Origin: an uncultured Flavobacteriaceae bacterium
GTDB taxonomy: Bacteria; Bacteroidota; Bacteroidia; Flavobacteriales; Flavobacteriaceae
Length of the DNA stretch: 64,000 bases
Direction of reading: 5' to 3'
Assembly (NCBI GenBank): GCA_913052585.1
Contig: CAJXEB010000005.1
Coordinates: 1 to 64,000 of the forward strand
The notes beneath the pieces are model-generated. The model was given only the letters and a program-made list of their open reading frames with translations. It had not been told where the DNA came from and did not search any database. This document shows, piece by piece, positions 38,543 to 48,900 of the stretch (its first letter is position 1; each line of letters begins with the position of its first letter). The translations under genes and the position numbers were made by a program.

Positions 38543-40852
38543 ATGGCTAAGCGTAAAACAACAACAAAGAAAGCTCAAGCGAATAATTTAAAACGTCATA
38601 TTAAAACGTTTTGGAAAATACTTGCTATAGGAGTTTTTCTTATTTTTTTTATATTCTTATTAGCATCTTGGGGAGTATTTGGAAAACTTCCAGATGAAAC
38701 AAGTCTAGAAAATCCTGAAAAAAATCTAGCCACAGAAATCATTGGATCTGATGGGGTAACATTAGGTAAATTTTACAAAGAAAATCGTACGCCTGTCCAA
38801 TTCGAAGAGTTGCCAAAACATTTAATCGACGCCTTAATTTCTACTGAAGATGTTCGGTTTTATGACCACTCTGGAATTGACGCTAGAGGGACGCTGAGGG
38901 CTTTCGCCTTTTTAGGAACTAAAGGAGGAGCCAGTACCATCACTCAACAATTAGCGAAATTGTTTTTTACTGAAAATGTTTCAAAAAATAAATTGAGTCG
39001 TGGAACTCAAAAAATAAAAGAATGGATTATCGCTACTCGTTTAGAGCGTAGATACACCAAAGAAGAAATTATAACCATGTATTTTAATGAGTATGGTTTT
39101 TTAAACCAAGCCATTGGAATAGAATCTGCTGCTCATATTTATTTTGATAAAGCACCCACAGAATTAACAATTACAGAATCTGCGATTCTAGTAGGAATGT
39201 TTAAAAACTCTTCGCTTTACAATCCTGTTCGTAATCCTGTTGGAGTAAGAAATAGAAGGAATGTAGTGCTGAGCCAGATGGCGAAGTATGATTTTATTTC
39301 TGAAGAAATGAAAGATTCTATTCAGGCAACAGCATTAGAAATTGTTTTTACCCCACAAGGGCATGACGAAGGAATCGCTACTTATTTTAGAGAATACGCT
39401 CGAAAATTTATGCACGATTGGATTAAAGAAAACCCAAAAACTGATGGATCTGAATATAATATTTATAGTGATGGTTTAAAAATCTATACGACTATAGATT
39501 CCAAAATGCAAGAATATGCTGAAGCCGCTGTAGATAGTCATATGCAAAATCTACAATTAGAATTTGACAAACAAAACAAAAATAATAAGCTAGCACCTTT
39601 TAGAGACGTAACTAAAGATGAGGTAGATCATATTTTAAATTCTGCTATAAAAAGAAGTGATCGATGGAGGGAAATGAAAAAACAAGGAAAAACAGAGGAA
39701 GATATAATAAAAAGTTTTTCGGTAAAAACTAATATGCGTGTTTTCGCATGGAGTGGTGATATCGACACTTTAATGACTCCTTTGGATTCTATAAGATATC
39801 ACAAATCAATACTTCAAGCATCATTAATGTCTATGACACCACAAACTGGCGAAGTAAAAGCCTGGGTTGGTGGTGTTAATTACAAGTATTTTAAATATGA
39901 TATGGTTAAAAAAGGGAAGCGTCAAATAGGCTCTACCTTTAAACCTTTTGTATACGCTACCGTGATAGATCAAATGCATATGTCACCTTGTGATACGTTA
40001 CCAAATACGTTACATACTATTGAAGTTGGTAAATATGGCTTAATTAAGCCATGGACTCCAAAAAATTCAGGTGATAAGTATGGAGGTTTTGTTTCTTTAA
40101 AACAAGCATTAGCTCAATCTATTAATACGGTTACTGCTAGATTGATTGATCGAGTTGGTCCAAAGCCTGTTTTAGATTTAGTAAGTAAAATGGGAGTTGA
40201 CACAGAAAATATTTTAGCATCTCCAGCAATCGCACTAGGTACTCCAGATGTTTCATTATATGAAATGGTTGGTGCCTATAGTTCATTTGCTAATCAAGGT
40301 GTTTATATTAAGCCATCATTAATTACAAGAATTGAAGATAAAAACGGCACCATTTTATATCAAAACATTCCAGAAACTAAGGATGTTTTAAGTGAAGAAG
40401 CTGCTTATGTTACCATTAGTTTAATGGAAGGAGTTACTCAATCTGGTTCTGGACAACGATTAAGATCAAAATGGGCTATCAATACTCCTGTTTATAAAAA
40501 AATTATTACTGGTTATCCTTGGGAATTTAAAAACCCAATTGCTGGAAAAACAGGTACCACCCAAAACCAAAGTGATGGTTGGTTTATGGGAGTAGTTCCT
40601 AATCTTGTAACTGGTGTTTGGGTTGGAGGTGAAGACCGATCAACACACTTTTCTTCTATAGCATATGGTCAAGGTGCATCTATGGCATTACCTATTTGGG
40701 CTAATTATATGAGGGATTGCTATAACAATGAAGGTCTTGGCATCTCTAAAGAAGACTTTATAATTCCAGAAGATCTTTCTATTGAAACCGATTGTGATAA
40801 GTGGAAAGAAAACCAGCAAGATACTGGTAATGAAATCCCAGACGAATTTTAA
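38543..40852 (+). CDS. class A penicillin-binding protein 1A
   Basis: Transglycosylase EDVRFYDHSGID, GGASTITQQLAK; transpeptidase KRQIGSTFKPFVYA, SIN, GKTGTTQNQSDGWF. Confidence 0.95.
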   Translation: MAKRKTTTKKAQANNLKRHIKTFWKILAIGVFLIFFIFLLASWGVFGKLPDETSLENPEKNLATEIIGSDGVTLGKFYKENRTPVQFEELPKHLIDALISTEDVRFYDHSGIDARGTLRAFAFLGTKGGASTITQQLAKLFFTENVSKNKLSRGTQKIKEWIIATRLERRYTKEEIITMYFNEYGFLNQAIGIESAAHIYFDKAPTELTITESAILVGMFKNSSLYNPVRNPVGVRNRRNVVLSQMAKYDFISEEMKDSIQATALEIVFTPQGHDEGIATYFREYARKFMHDWIKENPKTDGSEYNIYSDGLKIYTTIDSKMQEYAEAAVDSHMQNLQLEFDKQNKNNKLAPFRDVTKDEVDHILNSAIKRSDRWREMKKQGKTEEDIIKSFSVKTNMRVFAWSGDIDTLMTPLDSIRYHKSILQASLMSMTPQTGEVKAWVGGVNYKYFKYDMVKKGKRQIGSTFKPFVYATVIDQMHMSPCDTLPNTLHTIEVGKYGLIKPWTPKNSGDKYGGFVSLKQALAQSINTVTARLIDRVGPKPVLDLVSKMGVDTENILASPAIALGTPDVSLYEMVGAYSSFANQGVYIKPSLITRIEDKNGTILYQNIPETKDVLSEEAAYVTISLMEGVTQSGSGQRLRSKWAINTPVYKKIITGYPWEFKNPIAGKTGTTQNQSDGWFMGVVPNLVTGVWVGGEDRSTHFSSIAYGQGASMALPIWANYMRDCYNNEGLGISKEDFIIPEDLSIETDCDKWKENQQDTGNEIPDEF

Positions 40853-40922
40853 AATAACATTCTACTTCCTTCAGAAGTAATTCTGCTTCCTTTTCAGTAT
40901 TTTTATAGAAAATATTCTTTCT

Positions 40923-41624
40923 ATGATCAATAAGACCGTTTCTAATGTTAAAGAAGCTTGCCAAGGAATAAAAGACAGTATGACTTTTATGTTGGGGGGA
41001 TTCGGATTAAGTGGAATTCCTGAAAATTCAATTGCAGAATTAGTTCGTTTAAATGTAAAAGATGTAACCTGCATTTCGAATAATGCTGGAGTTGATAATT
41101 TTGGTTTAGGTCTATTACTTCAAAAAAGACAAATTCGAAAAATGATTTCTTCCTATGTAGGCGAAAATGCAGAATTTGAACGCCAAATGTTAAGTGGAGA
41201 ATTAGATGTGGAATTGATCCCACAAGGAACCCTCGCTCAACGTTGCCAAGCAGCACAAAGTGGAATTCCGGCTTTTTATACTCCTGCTGGTTATGGAACT
41301 GAAGTTGCTGAAGGTAAAGAATCTCGTGAGTTCAACGGAAAAATGCACCTTTTAGAAAAAGCTTTTAACGCAGATTTTGCTTTTGTAAAAGCCTGGAAAG
41401 GTGATGCTGCTGGTAATTTAGTTTTTAAAGGCAGTGCTCGTAACTTTAATCCTAATATGTGTGGAGCTGCAAAAATTACCGTTGCTGAGGTGGAAGAACT
41501 AGTTCCAGTAGGAACCTTAGATCCTAATCATATTCACATTCCTGGAATATTTGTACAACGAATTTTCCAAGGGGAGAAATATGAAAAACGCATAGAACAA
41601 TTAACCGTAAGAAAGCGAAACTAA
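40923..41624 (+). CDS. CoA transferase subunit A
   Basis: [53 protein letters not shown]. Confidence 0.93.
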   Translation: MINKTVSNVKEACQGIKDSMTFMLGGFGLSGIPENSIAELVRLNVKDVTCISNNAGVDNFGLGLLLQKRQIRKMISSYVGENAEFERQMLSGELDVELIPQGTLAQRCQAAQSGIPAFYTPAGYGTEVAEGKESREFNGKMHLLEKAFNADFAFVKAWKGDAAGNLVFKGSARNFNPNMCGAAKITVAEVEELVPVGTLDPNHIHIPGIFVQRIFQGEKYEKRIEQLTVRKRN

Positions 41625-42280
41625 TGGCACTAAGTAAAGAACAAATAGCACAAAGAATTGCTAAGGAAGTAAAGGATGGTTTCTATGTAAACCTAGGAAT
41701 AGGGATCCCAACATTGGTTGCCAATTTTGTACAAAATGATATTGAAGTTGATTTTCAAAGTGAAAATGGAGTATTAGGTATGGGTCCGTTCCCTTTTGAA
41801 GGAGAAGAAGATCCAGATTTAATTAATGCTGGTAAACAAACTATTACCACGTTACCGGGTGCTTCTTTTTTTGATTCTGCCTTGAGTTTTTCTATGATTA
41901 GAGGACAACATGTAGATTTAACAATTTTAGGTGCTATGGAAGTTTCACAAAATGGAGACATTGCCAATTGGAAAATTCCTGGGAAAATGGTTAAAGGAAT
42001 GGGTGGCGCTATGGATTTAGTTGCCTCTGCTGAAAACATTATCGTTGCAATGATGCATACCAATCGAGCAGGAGAATCTAAACTACTTAAAAAATGCTCC
42101 TTACCATTAACTGGAGTTAATTGTGTAAAGAAAATTGTAAGTAATCTTGCCGTTTTAGAAGTTGTAGATAATTCATTTAAGCTTTTAGAAAGAGCCCCAG
42201 GAGTAAGTGTTGAAGAAATTAAAAACGCTACTGAAGGAAATCTTATTATTGAAGGCGACATTCCAGAAATGAAGTTTTAA
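41624..42280 (+). CDS. CoA transferase subunit B
   Basis: YVNLGIGIPTLVANFV; SENGVLGMGPFP catalytic Glu; start overlaps subunit A stop. Confidence 0.93.
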   Translation: MALSKEQIAQRIAKEVKDGFYVNLGIGIPTLVANFVQNDIEVDFQSENGVLGMGPFPFEGEEDPDLINAGKQTITTLPGASFFDSALSFSMIRGQHVDLTILGAMEVSQNGDIANWKIPGKMVKGMGGAMDLVASAENIIVAMMHTNRAGESKLLKKCSLPLTGVNCVKKIVSNLAVLEVVDNSFKLLERAPGVSVEEIKNATEGNLIIEGDIPEMKF

Positions 42281-42290
42281 AAAAAATATT

Positions 42291-43292
42291 ATGAAAAAAA
42301 TCACCTTAACTTTCCTCTTAATATTTACTGCAATCATAAGCGTAAATAGTCAAGATACCTTTTCAATAGTTGCCATGGATCCAATTACGGGAGAAGTTGG
42401 GAGTGCTGGTGCTTCTTGTGTAGATTTAGACGCTGCCAATTTACCAACAGATGATTTTTTAGGAGAATTATTTCCTGGGATTGGTGCGATCAACGCACAA
42501 GCATGGTACGTGCCTGCAAATCAAGCCAACGCAAGAGCAAGAATGAATGAAGGAGATACTCCGAGTGAAATAATTGAATGGTTAATTAACAATGACATTA
42601 GTAATCAACCTCAACTAAGACAATATGGAATTGTTGCAAAAGTTGGAGAAAATATAGAAACTGCTGCTCATACTGGATCTTCCACTGATGACTATAAAAA
42701 CCATATAACAGGTCCAAATTATTCTATTCAAGGAAATATTTTATTAGGGCAAGAAGTATTAGATGGTATGGAAGCAGGTTTTTTAAATGCTGAAGGAGAT
42801 CTCGCTTGTAAATTAATGGGAGCATTACAAGGTGCTAATATGGTTGGTGCTGATATGCGTTGCACTAATAACGGAACCTCTTCTCTGTTTGCCTTTGTAA
42901 AAGTCGCACAACCTTCAGATACATTTGGAGACCCTTCTTTTTTATTATCTGTAAGGACTGGAAGCAATGATCAAATAGAGCCAATTACAGAACTACAGAG
43001 CTTATTTGATACAGATCGTGATTGCGAATCCCTTGGTTTAAATCAAGTAGATAATGATTTACCATTTTCTATTTATCCTAATCCATCAAAAAACGTTGTT
43101 ACTTTAAAGGTATTAAATGAGGATAATGAAACATATAATGTACATATTATCTCTATAACAGGTGCTGTTGTTTATAAATCAGATTTTATATCAAACACAG
43201 CTATTAATGTTTCGGAATTAGCTAAAGGTATTTATTTTATTACCATTACAAACAATAACTCTTCCTATACATCCAAGTGGATTAAAAACTAA
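42291..43292 (+). CDS. DUF1028 domain protein with T9SS sorting domain
   Basis: TFSIVAMDPITGEVGSAGASCV (DUF1028/Ntn-like) and C-terminal FSIYPNPSKNVVTLKV...GIYFITITNNNSSYTSKWIKN. Confidence 0.87.
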   Translation: MKKITLTFLLIFTAIISVNSQDTFSIVAMDPITGEVGSAGASCVDLDAANLPTDDFLGELFPGIGAINAQAWYVPANQANARARMNEGDTPSEIIEWLINNDISNQPQLRQYGIVAKVGENIETAAHTGSSTDDYKNHITGPNYSIQGNILLGQEVLDGMEAGFLNAEGDLACKLMGALQGANMVGADMRCTNNGTSSLFAFVKVAQPSDTFGDPSFLLSVRTGSNDQIEPITELQSLFDTDRDCESLGLNQVDNDLPFSIYPNPSKNVVTLKVLNEDNETYNVHIISITGAVVYKSDFISNTAINVSELAKGIYFITITNNNSSYTSKWIKN

Positions 43293-43432
43293 TATTTTTT
43301 TATGTTTTTAAAGCAGATAACTAGATAAATGTTAAATTAATGTGTATTTCGTCGTTTTTATATGTATTTTATCTTGTTTATTAGATATTAATCTCATATT
43401 AGCAGTCCCAAAAATAATGAACTTAACCTATT

Positions 43433-43522
43433 ATGAAAAAAATATACCTAGCAACAAAAGAAACATTTTACCTACTTAAAAATGTTTTCTATGTCGCTAA
43501 AAAAGTTTTTTTAATTATGTGA
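43433..43522 (+). CDS. candidate small peptide ORF (29 aa)
   Basis: MKKIYLATKETFYLLKNVFYVAKKVFLIM*; cationic amphipathic, isolated, about 55 nt before a strong terminator. Confidence 0.3.
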   Translation: MKKIYLATKETFYLLKNVFYVAKKVFLIM

Positions 43523-43576
43523 TAATTGATTGATTGTTTTTACAACCCCAAATCTGCAACGAAACAGATAAAAGGT

Positions 43577-43614
43577 AAACCCGTTCTTTGTGAGGTTAGA
43601 ACGGGTTTTTTTTG
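43577..43614 (+). terminator. intrinsic terminator
   Basis: AAACCCGTTCT-loop-AGAACGGGTTT followed by a T-run. Confidence 0.85.
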
Positions 43615-43615
43615 T

Positions 43616-44123
43616 TTATAAATTTTTCTTAATCCTGTAGTATACAGAATCTTCAATACCCTCAAAACTATCCTGTTTCCAAAAAGTTATATTTAATTTT
43701 TCTAAAACTCTAATGGAAGAGATATTGTCCTTAGATGCTCGTCTAATAATTTCTTTTAATTTTAAGGTATTAAAACCATAATCTAGTAATGCCTTAGCAG
43801 ATTCTGTAGCATATCCTTTTCCCTATTCTTTTTTAAAAAAGCGAAAACCAATATCTACTAAGTTTTTCTTCATTTAATTTTAAACCACTCCATCCAATAA
43901 AAGATTCAGTTTCTTTTAAAATAACTGCCCATCTACCAAATCCGTTTTTTTTATAATCTGAATAGTTTATAAGGAATTTTTCTGCATCAACTATGGAAGA
44001 AAATGGAAGATCTCCTGTATATTTTAAGACTTCAGGATCTAAATTTAAATTAAAAAAGTTTTCAGAATCATTAATATCCAATTCTCGTAAAATCAATCTA
44101 TTTGTCTCAATAATCTTTTTCAT
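43616..44123 (-). pseudogene. GNAT N-acetyltransferase with frameshift and amber stop
   Basis: Track ORF 43833-44123 is the N-terminal half; other frame continues LVDIGFRFFKKE*GKGYATESAKALLDYGFNTLKLKEIIRRASKDNISSIRVLEKLNI...VYYRIKKNL*. TAG at 43824-43826; shift near the homopolymer at 43864-43868. Confidence 0.85.
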
Positions 44124-44133
44124 ATATACCTCA

Positions 44134-45822
44134 TCAAATTCCTTTTGGGATGGCTTCTATTAATTTTTGAGTGTATTTTTTTGTTGGGTTTGCATAGATC
44201 TCATCTGCATCTCCAATCTCTTCTATTTTCCCATCTTTCATCACTAATAATTGATCTGCCATAAATTTAACAACCGCTAAATCGTGAGATATAAAAATAT
44301 AGGTGAAGCCAAAATCATCTTTTAATTCATTTAATAAATTTAAAACTTGTGCTTGTACCGAAATGTCCAAAGCAGAAACCGATTCGTCACAAACTACCAA
44401 TTTAGGTTCCATTGCGATTGTTCTCGCAATACCAACTCGTTGTCTTTGACCTCCAGATAACTCATGTGGATACCTATTAAAATAACTATCGTCTAACTCT
44501 ACTCTATTCAAAATACTCAGTACTTTATTTTTCCGTTCCCGATCATTTTTACCAATATTGTGGACTTTCATTGGTTCCATAATAGCCTCTCCAATTAACA
44601 TTCTAGGATTAAGTGATGAATATGGATCCTGAAAAATAAGCTGAATCTCTTTTCTGAGTTTTCTTAATTCTGAAGATTTTAATTCTGTTAATTCCTTGCC
44701 TCTGTATTTAATACTTCCGCTAGTTGCTTTTTCTAATTGTAAAATTGCTTTCCCTAATGTTGATTTACCACAACCAGATTCGCCTACCAACCCTAAAGTT
44801 TCTCCTTCAAAAACTTTAAAACTTACTTCATTTACAGCATTAAGCACCTTCTTTTTATTAAAAACCCCAGCATTGGAATAATATTCTTTTTTTAAATTCA
44901 GAATTTCCAAAATTGGAGTTTTAGTATATAAATATTTATGTTTTAATGCCCTTTCTTGAGGAGTAATTTCTATGGATTTAAAACTATTATCAGCTAATGA
45001 AGCAATCGTAGGAAGTTCTTTTAATCGAACATCTAAACTAGGCCGAGACGCCATTAATGCTTTTGTGTAGTCCTCTTTTGGTATTTTAAAAACTTGAAAT
45101 GCACTGCCTTCTTCAACGATATTTCCTTGATACATTACTGCTACTCGATCAACAATTTCGGAAACCAAACCTAAATCATGAGAAATAAAAAGCATACTCA
45201 TTTTAGTTTCTTTTTGAATCTCCTTTAAAAGCAATAATATTTCTTTTTGTACAGTAACATCTAAAGCTGTTGTTGGCTCATCTGCTATTAATAACTTTGG
45301 CTTACAAGCAATTGCCATAGCAATCATAACGCGTTGCATTTGACCTCCACTTATTTGATGGGGATAACTATTATATATTTCTCGAGGACGAGGAAGCTTC
45401 ACTTTTTCAAATAAAGAAATAGTTTCCTTTTTAGCTTTTGAAGTTGAATATTTTAAATGAAGTTTAATTATTTCAGAAACTTGATTTCCACAGGTTATTG
45501 ACGGATTTAATGCCGTCATGGGTTCTTGAAAAATCATAGCAATATCATTACCTCTAAGTTTTCTGATATTGTTTTTCGATTTTTTTAAAAGATCTTTTTT
45601 GTTGAAAAATATTTCGCCACCTATAAAAGTATTCTTTTCAGGTAATAACCCTAATATAGCCATTGCGGTTATGGATTTTCCAGAACCGGACTCTCCTACA
45701 ACTCCTACTATTTCATTTTCATTAATATGTAGAGAAATACCGTGAACAACTTCAACAATCCTTTTTTTATTCCCGAAAGAAATAGTAAGGTTTTTTATAT
45801 CTAGAATGGAATTATTATTCAT
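44134..45822 (-). CDS. fused dipeptide/oligopeptide ABC transporter ATP-binding protein (two ATPase domains)
   Basis: Two Walker A (GESGSGKS, GESGCGKS), two signatures (ISGGQMQRV, LSGGQRQRV). Confidence 0.93.
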   Translation of the reverse strand: MNNNSILDIKNLTISFGNKKRIVEVVHGISLHINENEIVGVVGESGSGKSITAMAILGLLPEKNTFIGGEIFFNKKDLLKKSKNNIRKLRGNDIAMIFQEPMTALNPSITCGNQVSEIIKLHLKYSTSKAKKETISLFEKVKLPRPREIYNSYPHQISGGQMQRVMIAMAIACKPKLLIADEPTTALDVTVQKEILLLLKEIQKETKMSMLFISHDLGLVSEIVDRVAVMYQGNIVEEGSAFQVFKIPKEDYTKALMASRPSLDVRLKELPTIASLADNSFKSIEITPQERALKHKYLYTKTPILEILNLKKEYYSNAGVFNKKKVLNAVNEVSFKVFEGETLGLVGESGCGKSTLGKAILQLEKATSGSIKYRGKELTELKSSELRKLRKEIQLIFQDPYSSLNPRMLIGEAIMEPMKVHNIGKNDRERKNKVLSILNRVELDDSYFNRYPHELSGGQRQRVGIARTIAMEPKLVVCDESVSALDISVQAQVLNLLNELKDDFGFTYIFISHDLAVVKFMADQLLVMKDGKIEEIGDADEIYANPTKKYTQKLIEAIPKGI

Positions 45823-45982
45823 TATTCAAATATAATTAATTCGCTGTTAAAAGATTTACTATGAATTGATTAATAAAAATTGTCTGAAAACGATATATGT
45901 AGGTTAAATCTTACAATATGTCGTAAATTTTAACTATCTATGTATCAGTATTAAACATTAACCCAAATACCCCTAAAAAATT

Positions 45983-48900
45983 ATGAAAAAACATTCACAC
46001 CTACTAATTTTGACTCTTTTAACACTTGGTTTCTTTTTTACTGGAACTTTAAAAGGGATTTCACAGGACCAAAAAATTGATCAAAAACCAACTAAAATTC
46101 CACCAAAGCTTTTAAAGTTTAATGAATCTCAAAGAGTCTCTTTTCAAAATTCCAATCAACTATTAAAAAATGTTTTTGACTCATCAGAAAATACCACGTT
46201 TATCAACATTAAACAACAACAAGATAAATTAGGTTATACTCATCAAAAAAACCAACAATATTATAAAAATATTAAGGTAGAGTTTGGAACGCTAACTATT
46301 CATAGTAAAAGTGGCGTAATAGAATCCATAAGTTCAGAATTTTATAAAATTGAAGACCTTAATACTTCACCTAATATCACAAATAATCAGGCATTTAACC
46401 GAGCTATTTCTCATACAGGAGCGAGTGCTTATTTATGGGAAGATGAAGCTGCATCTAACGAACTAGGGTATAGCAAACCAGAAGGAGAATTAGTAATTCT
46501 TCCCCTTTTTGAAGGAGAAACTACAACGATGAAACTAGCGTATAAATTCGATATTTATACGATTGTTCCTATGGGTGGTGGAGATCTATACATTGATGCT
46601 CAAAATGGTCAAGCCTTATTCTTTAATAATAAAGTAAAACACTTAGATAATTTTGGTCACGACGGTAGCGCATTTCATAAAAATGAAGAAGTACCTGCTA
46701 CTAAAGTAATTGTCGAAGAATTTGAAGCTGTTGCTTCTGGTACTGCAGCTACAAGATATAGTGGTTCAAGAACTATTGAAACTTCTTTATCTGGTGGAAA
46801 TTATATTCTTAGCGATGCTGGAAGAAAAGTTTATACTCGTAATGCTAATAATTTAGCGCCTCAAGGTAGTTCATTACCATATATAACTAATTATTCTCAA
46901 TTTACTGATGCCAATAATAATTGGACCGCGGCTGAATTTGATAATAGTAATAAAGATAATGCAGCACTAGATGCACATTGGGGAGCGATGATGACCTATG
47001 ATTATTGGTCTTCTGTTCATGGTAGGGATAGTTATGATGGAAATGGAGCTCAGCTTAGAAGTTATGTTCATGTAGATAATAATTATGACAATGCATTTTG
47101 GTTTTTAAATGTGATGTCTTATGGTGATGGATCTTCTAATGGAAATGAAGGAAATGGTTATTTTGATGCATTGACTAGTTTAGATGTAGCAGCACACGAA
47201 ATTGGACACGCAGTTACTGAATTTACAGCAAATTTAGCGTACCAGAGAGAATCTGGAGGTTTAAATGAAGGGTATTCTGATATTTGGGGAGCAGCTGTTG
47301 AACATTTCGCAAAAGGAAATGGAAATGACGCTAATCCTGATGCATCAATTTGGTTAATCGGTGATGAAATTGACAGAAGAAGTGGATCTGCTGCTTTAAG
47401 ATCTATGAGCAACCCTACTTTATTAGGACAACCAGATACATATGGAGGTGCCAACTGGCAAAACCCAAATTGTGGAACTCCTACACAAAGCAATGATTAC
47501 TGTGGAGTGCACACAAATTCAGGAGTATTGAACTATTGGTTTTATTTATCTGTAGCTGGAGGCAGTGGAACAAATGATATTGGTAATGCTTTTTCAGTTT
47601 CTGGAATAGGAATGACAAAAGCTGCGAAAATTTCATATAGAGCGATCAACACTTATTTAAGTGCTAATTCAACTTATGCTGATGCTAGAGCTGCAATGAT
47701 TCAATCTGCACAGGATCTATATGGAGCAGATGGAGCAGAAGAGCAAGGAGTTACTAATGCATGGCATGCGGTTGGTGTTGGTGATGCTTATGGAGGAGGA
47801 AATCCAACAACTTGCTATTCAGGTGATATATCATTATCTATTACATTTGATAATTATCCTGAAGAAACAGCTTGGACCTTAAAAAATTCTAGCGGAACTA
47901 CTGTAGCTTCTGCAAGTTATTCAACTGCAAATCCAGATGGTTCAACAGTTAACGAAACATTTACTGGATTGGCTGTTGATGACTATATTTTTAATATAAC
48001 TGATGTTTATGGTGACGGGATTTGTTGCTCTTATGGTTCAGGATCTTATACATTATCTTCTTCTGCTGGCTCTTTTAAAACTGGTGGTGATTTTGGAAGT
48101 TCTGAAGCAACACCTTTTTGTATTGAAAGTGGTACAGGTGGCGACACTGAAGCGCCTACAACACCAACTAGTTTAGCTGCTTCAAATGTTACTGAAACAA
48201 CTGCGGATCTTTCTTGGAATGCGTCTTCGGATAATGTAGCTGTTACTGGGTACGATATATACCAAGGATCAACTAATATCGGAACAGTTACAGGAACTTC
48301 GGCGCAAATTACAGGTTTAACTGCTGCTACATCTTATTCATTCAATATAAGAGCAAAAGATGCTACTGGAAATGAATCTTCTTCAAGTAATACGGTTAAT
48401 GTCACGACCTCTTCTGGAGCAGATACACAAGCACCAACCGCACCTACTACTTTAGCTACTTCTAATATAACTCAAACTACAGTAGATCTTTCATGGAATG
48501 CATCTTCAGATAATTTTGGGGTAACTGGATATGATGTATATCAAGGATCAACTAATATTGGAACTGTTACAGGAACTTCTGCGCAAATTACAGGTTTAAC
48601 TGCTGCTACATCTTATTCATTTAATATAAGAGCAAAAGATGCTGCTGGAAATGAATCTTCTTCAAGTAATACGGTTAATTTCACGACCTCTTCTGAAGCA
48701 GATACACAAGCGCCAACCGCACCTACTAGTTTAACTGCTTCAAATATAACTCAAACTTCACTAGATCTTTCTTGGAATGCATCTTCAGATAATATTGGAA
48801 TAACTGGATATGATGTGTATCTAGGTGCTTCTAATATTATGTCGGTAACTGGAACTTCTGCTTCCGTATCTGGATTGACAGCTGCAACTACTTATACTTT

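Noticed and set aside
41755-42261. 168-aa minus ORF opposite CoA-transferase subunit B
   Set aside because: Long but fully antisense to a strongly supported gene; no motif, Ser/Pro-rich shadow ORF.
47158-47493. 111-aa minus ORF inside the M4 peptidase
   Set aside because: Antisense to the catalytic domain; shadow ORF.
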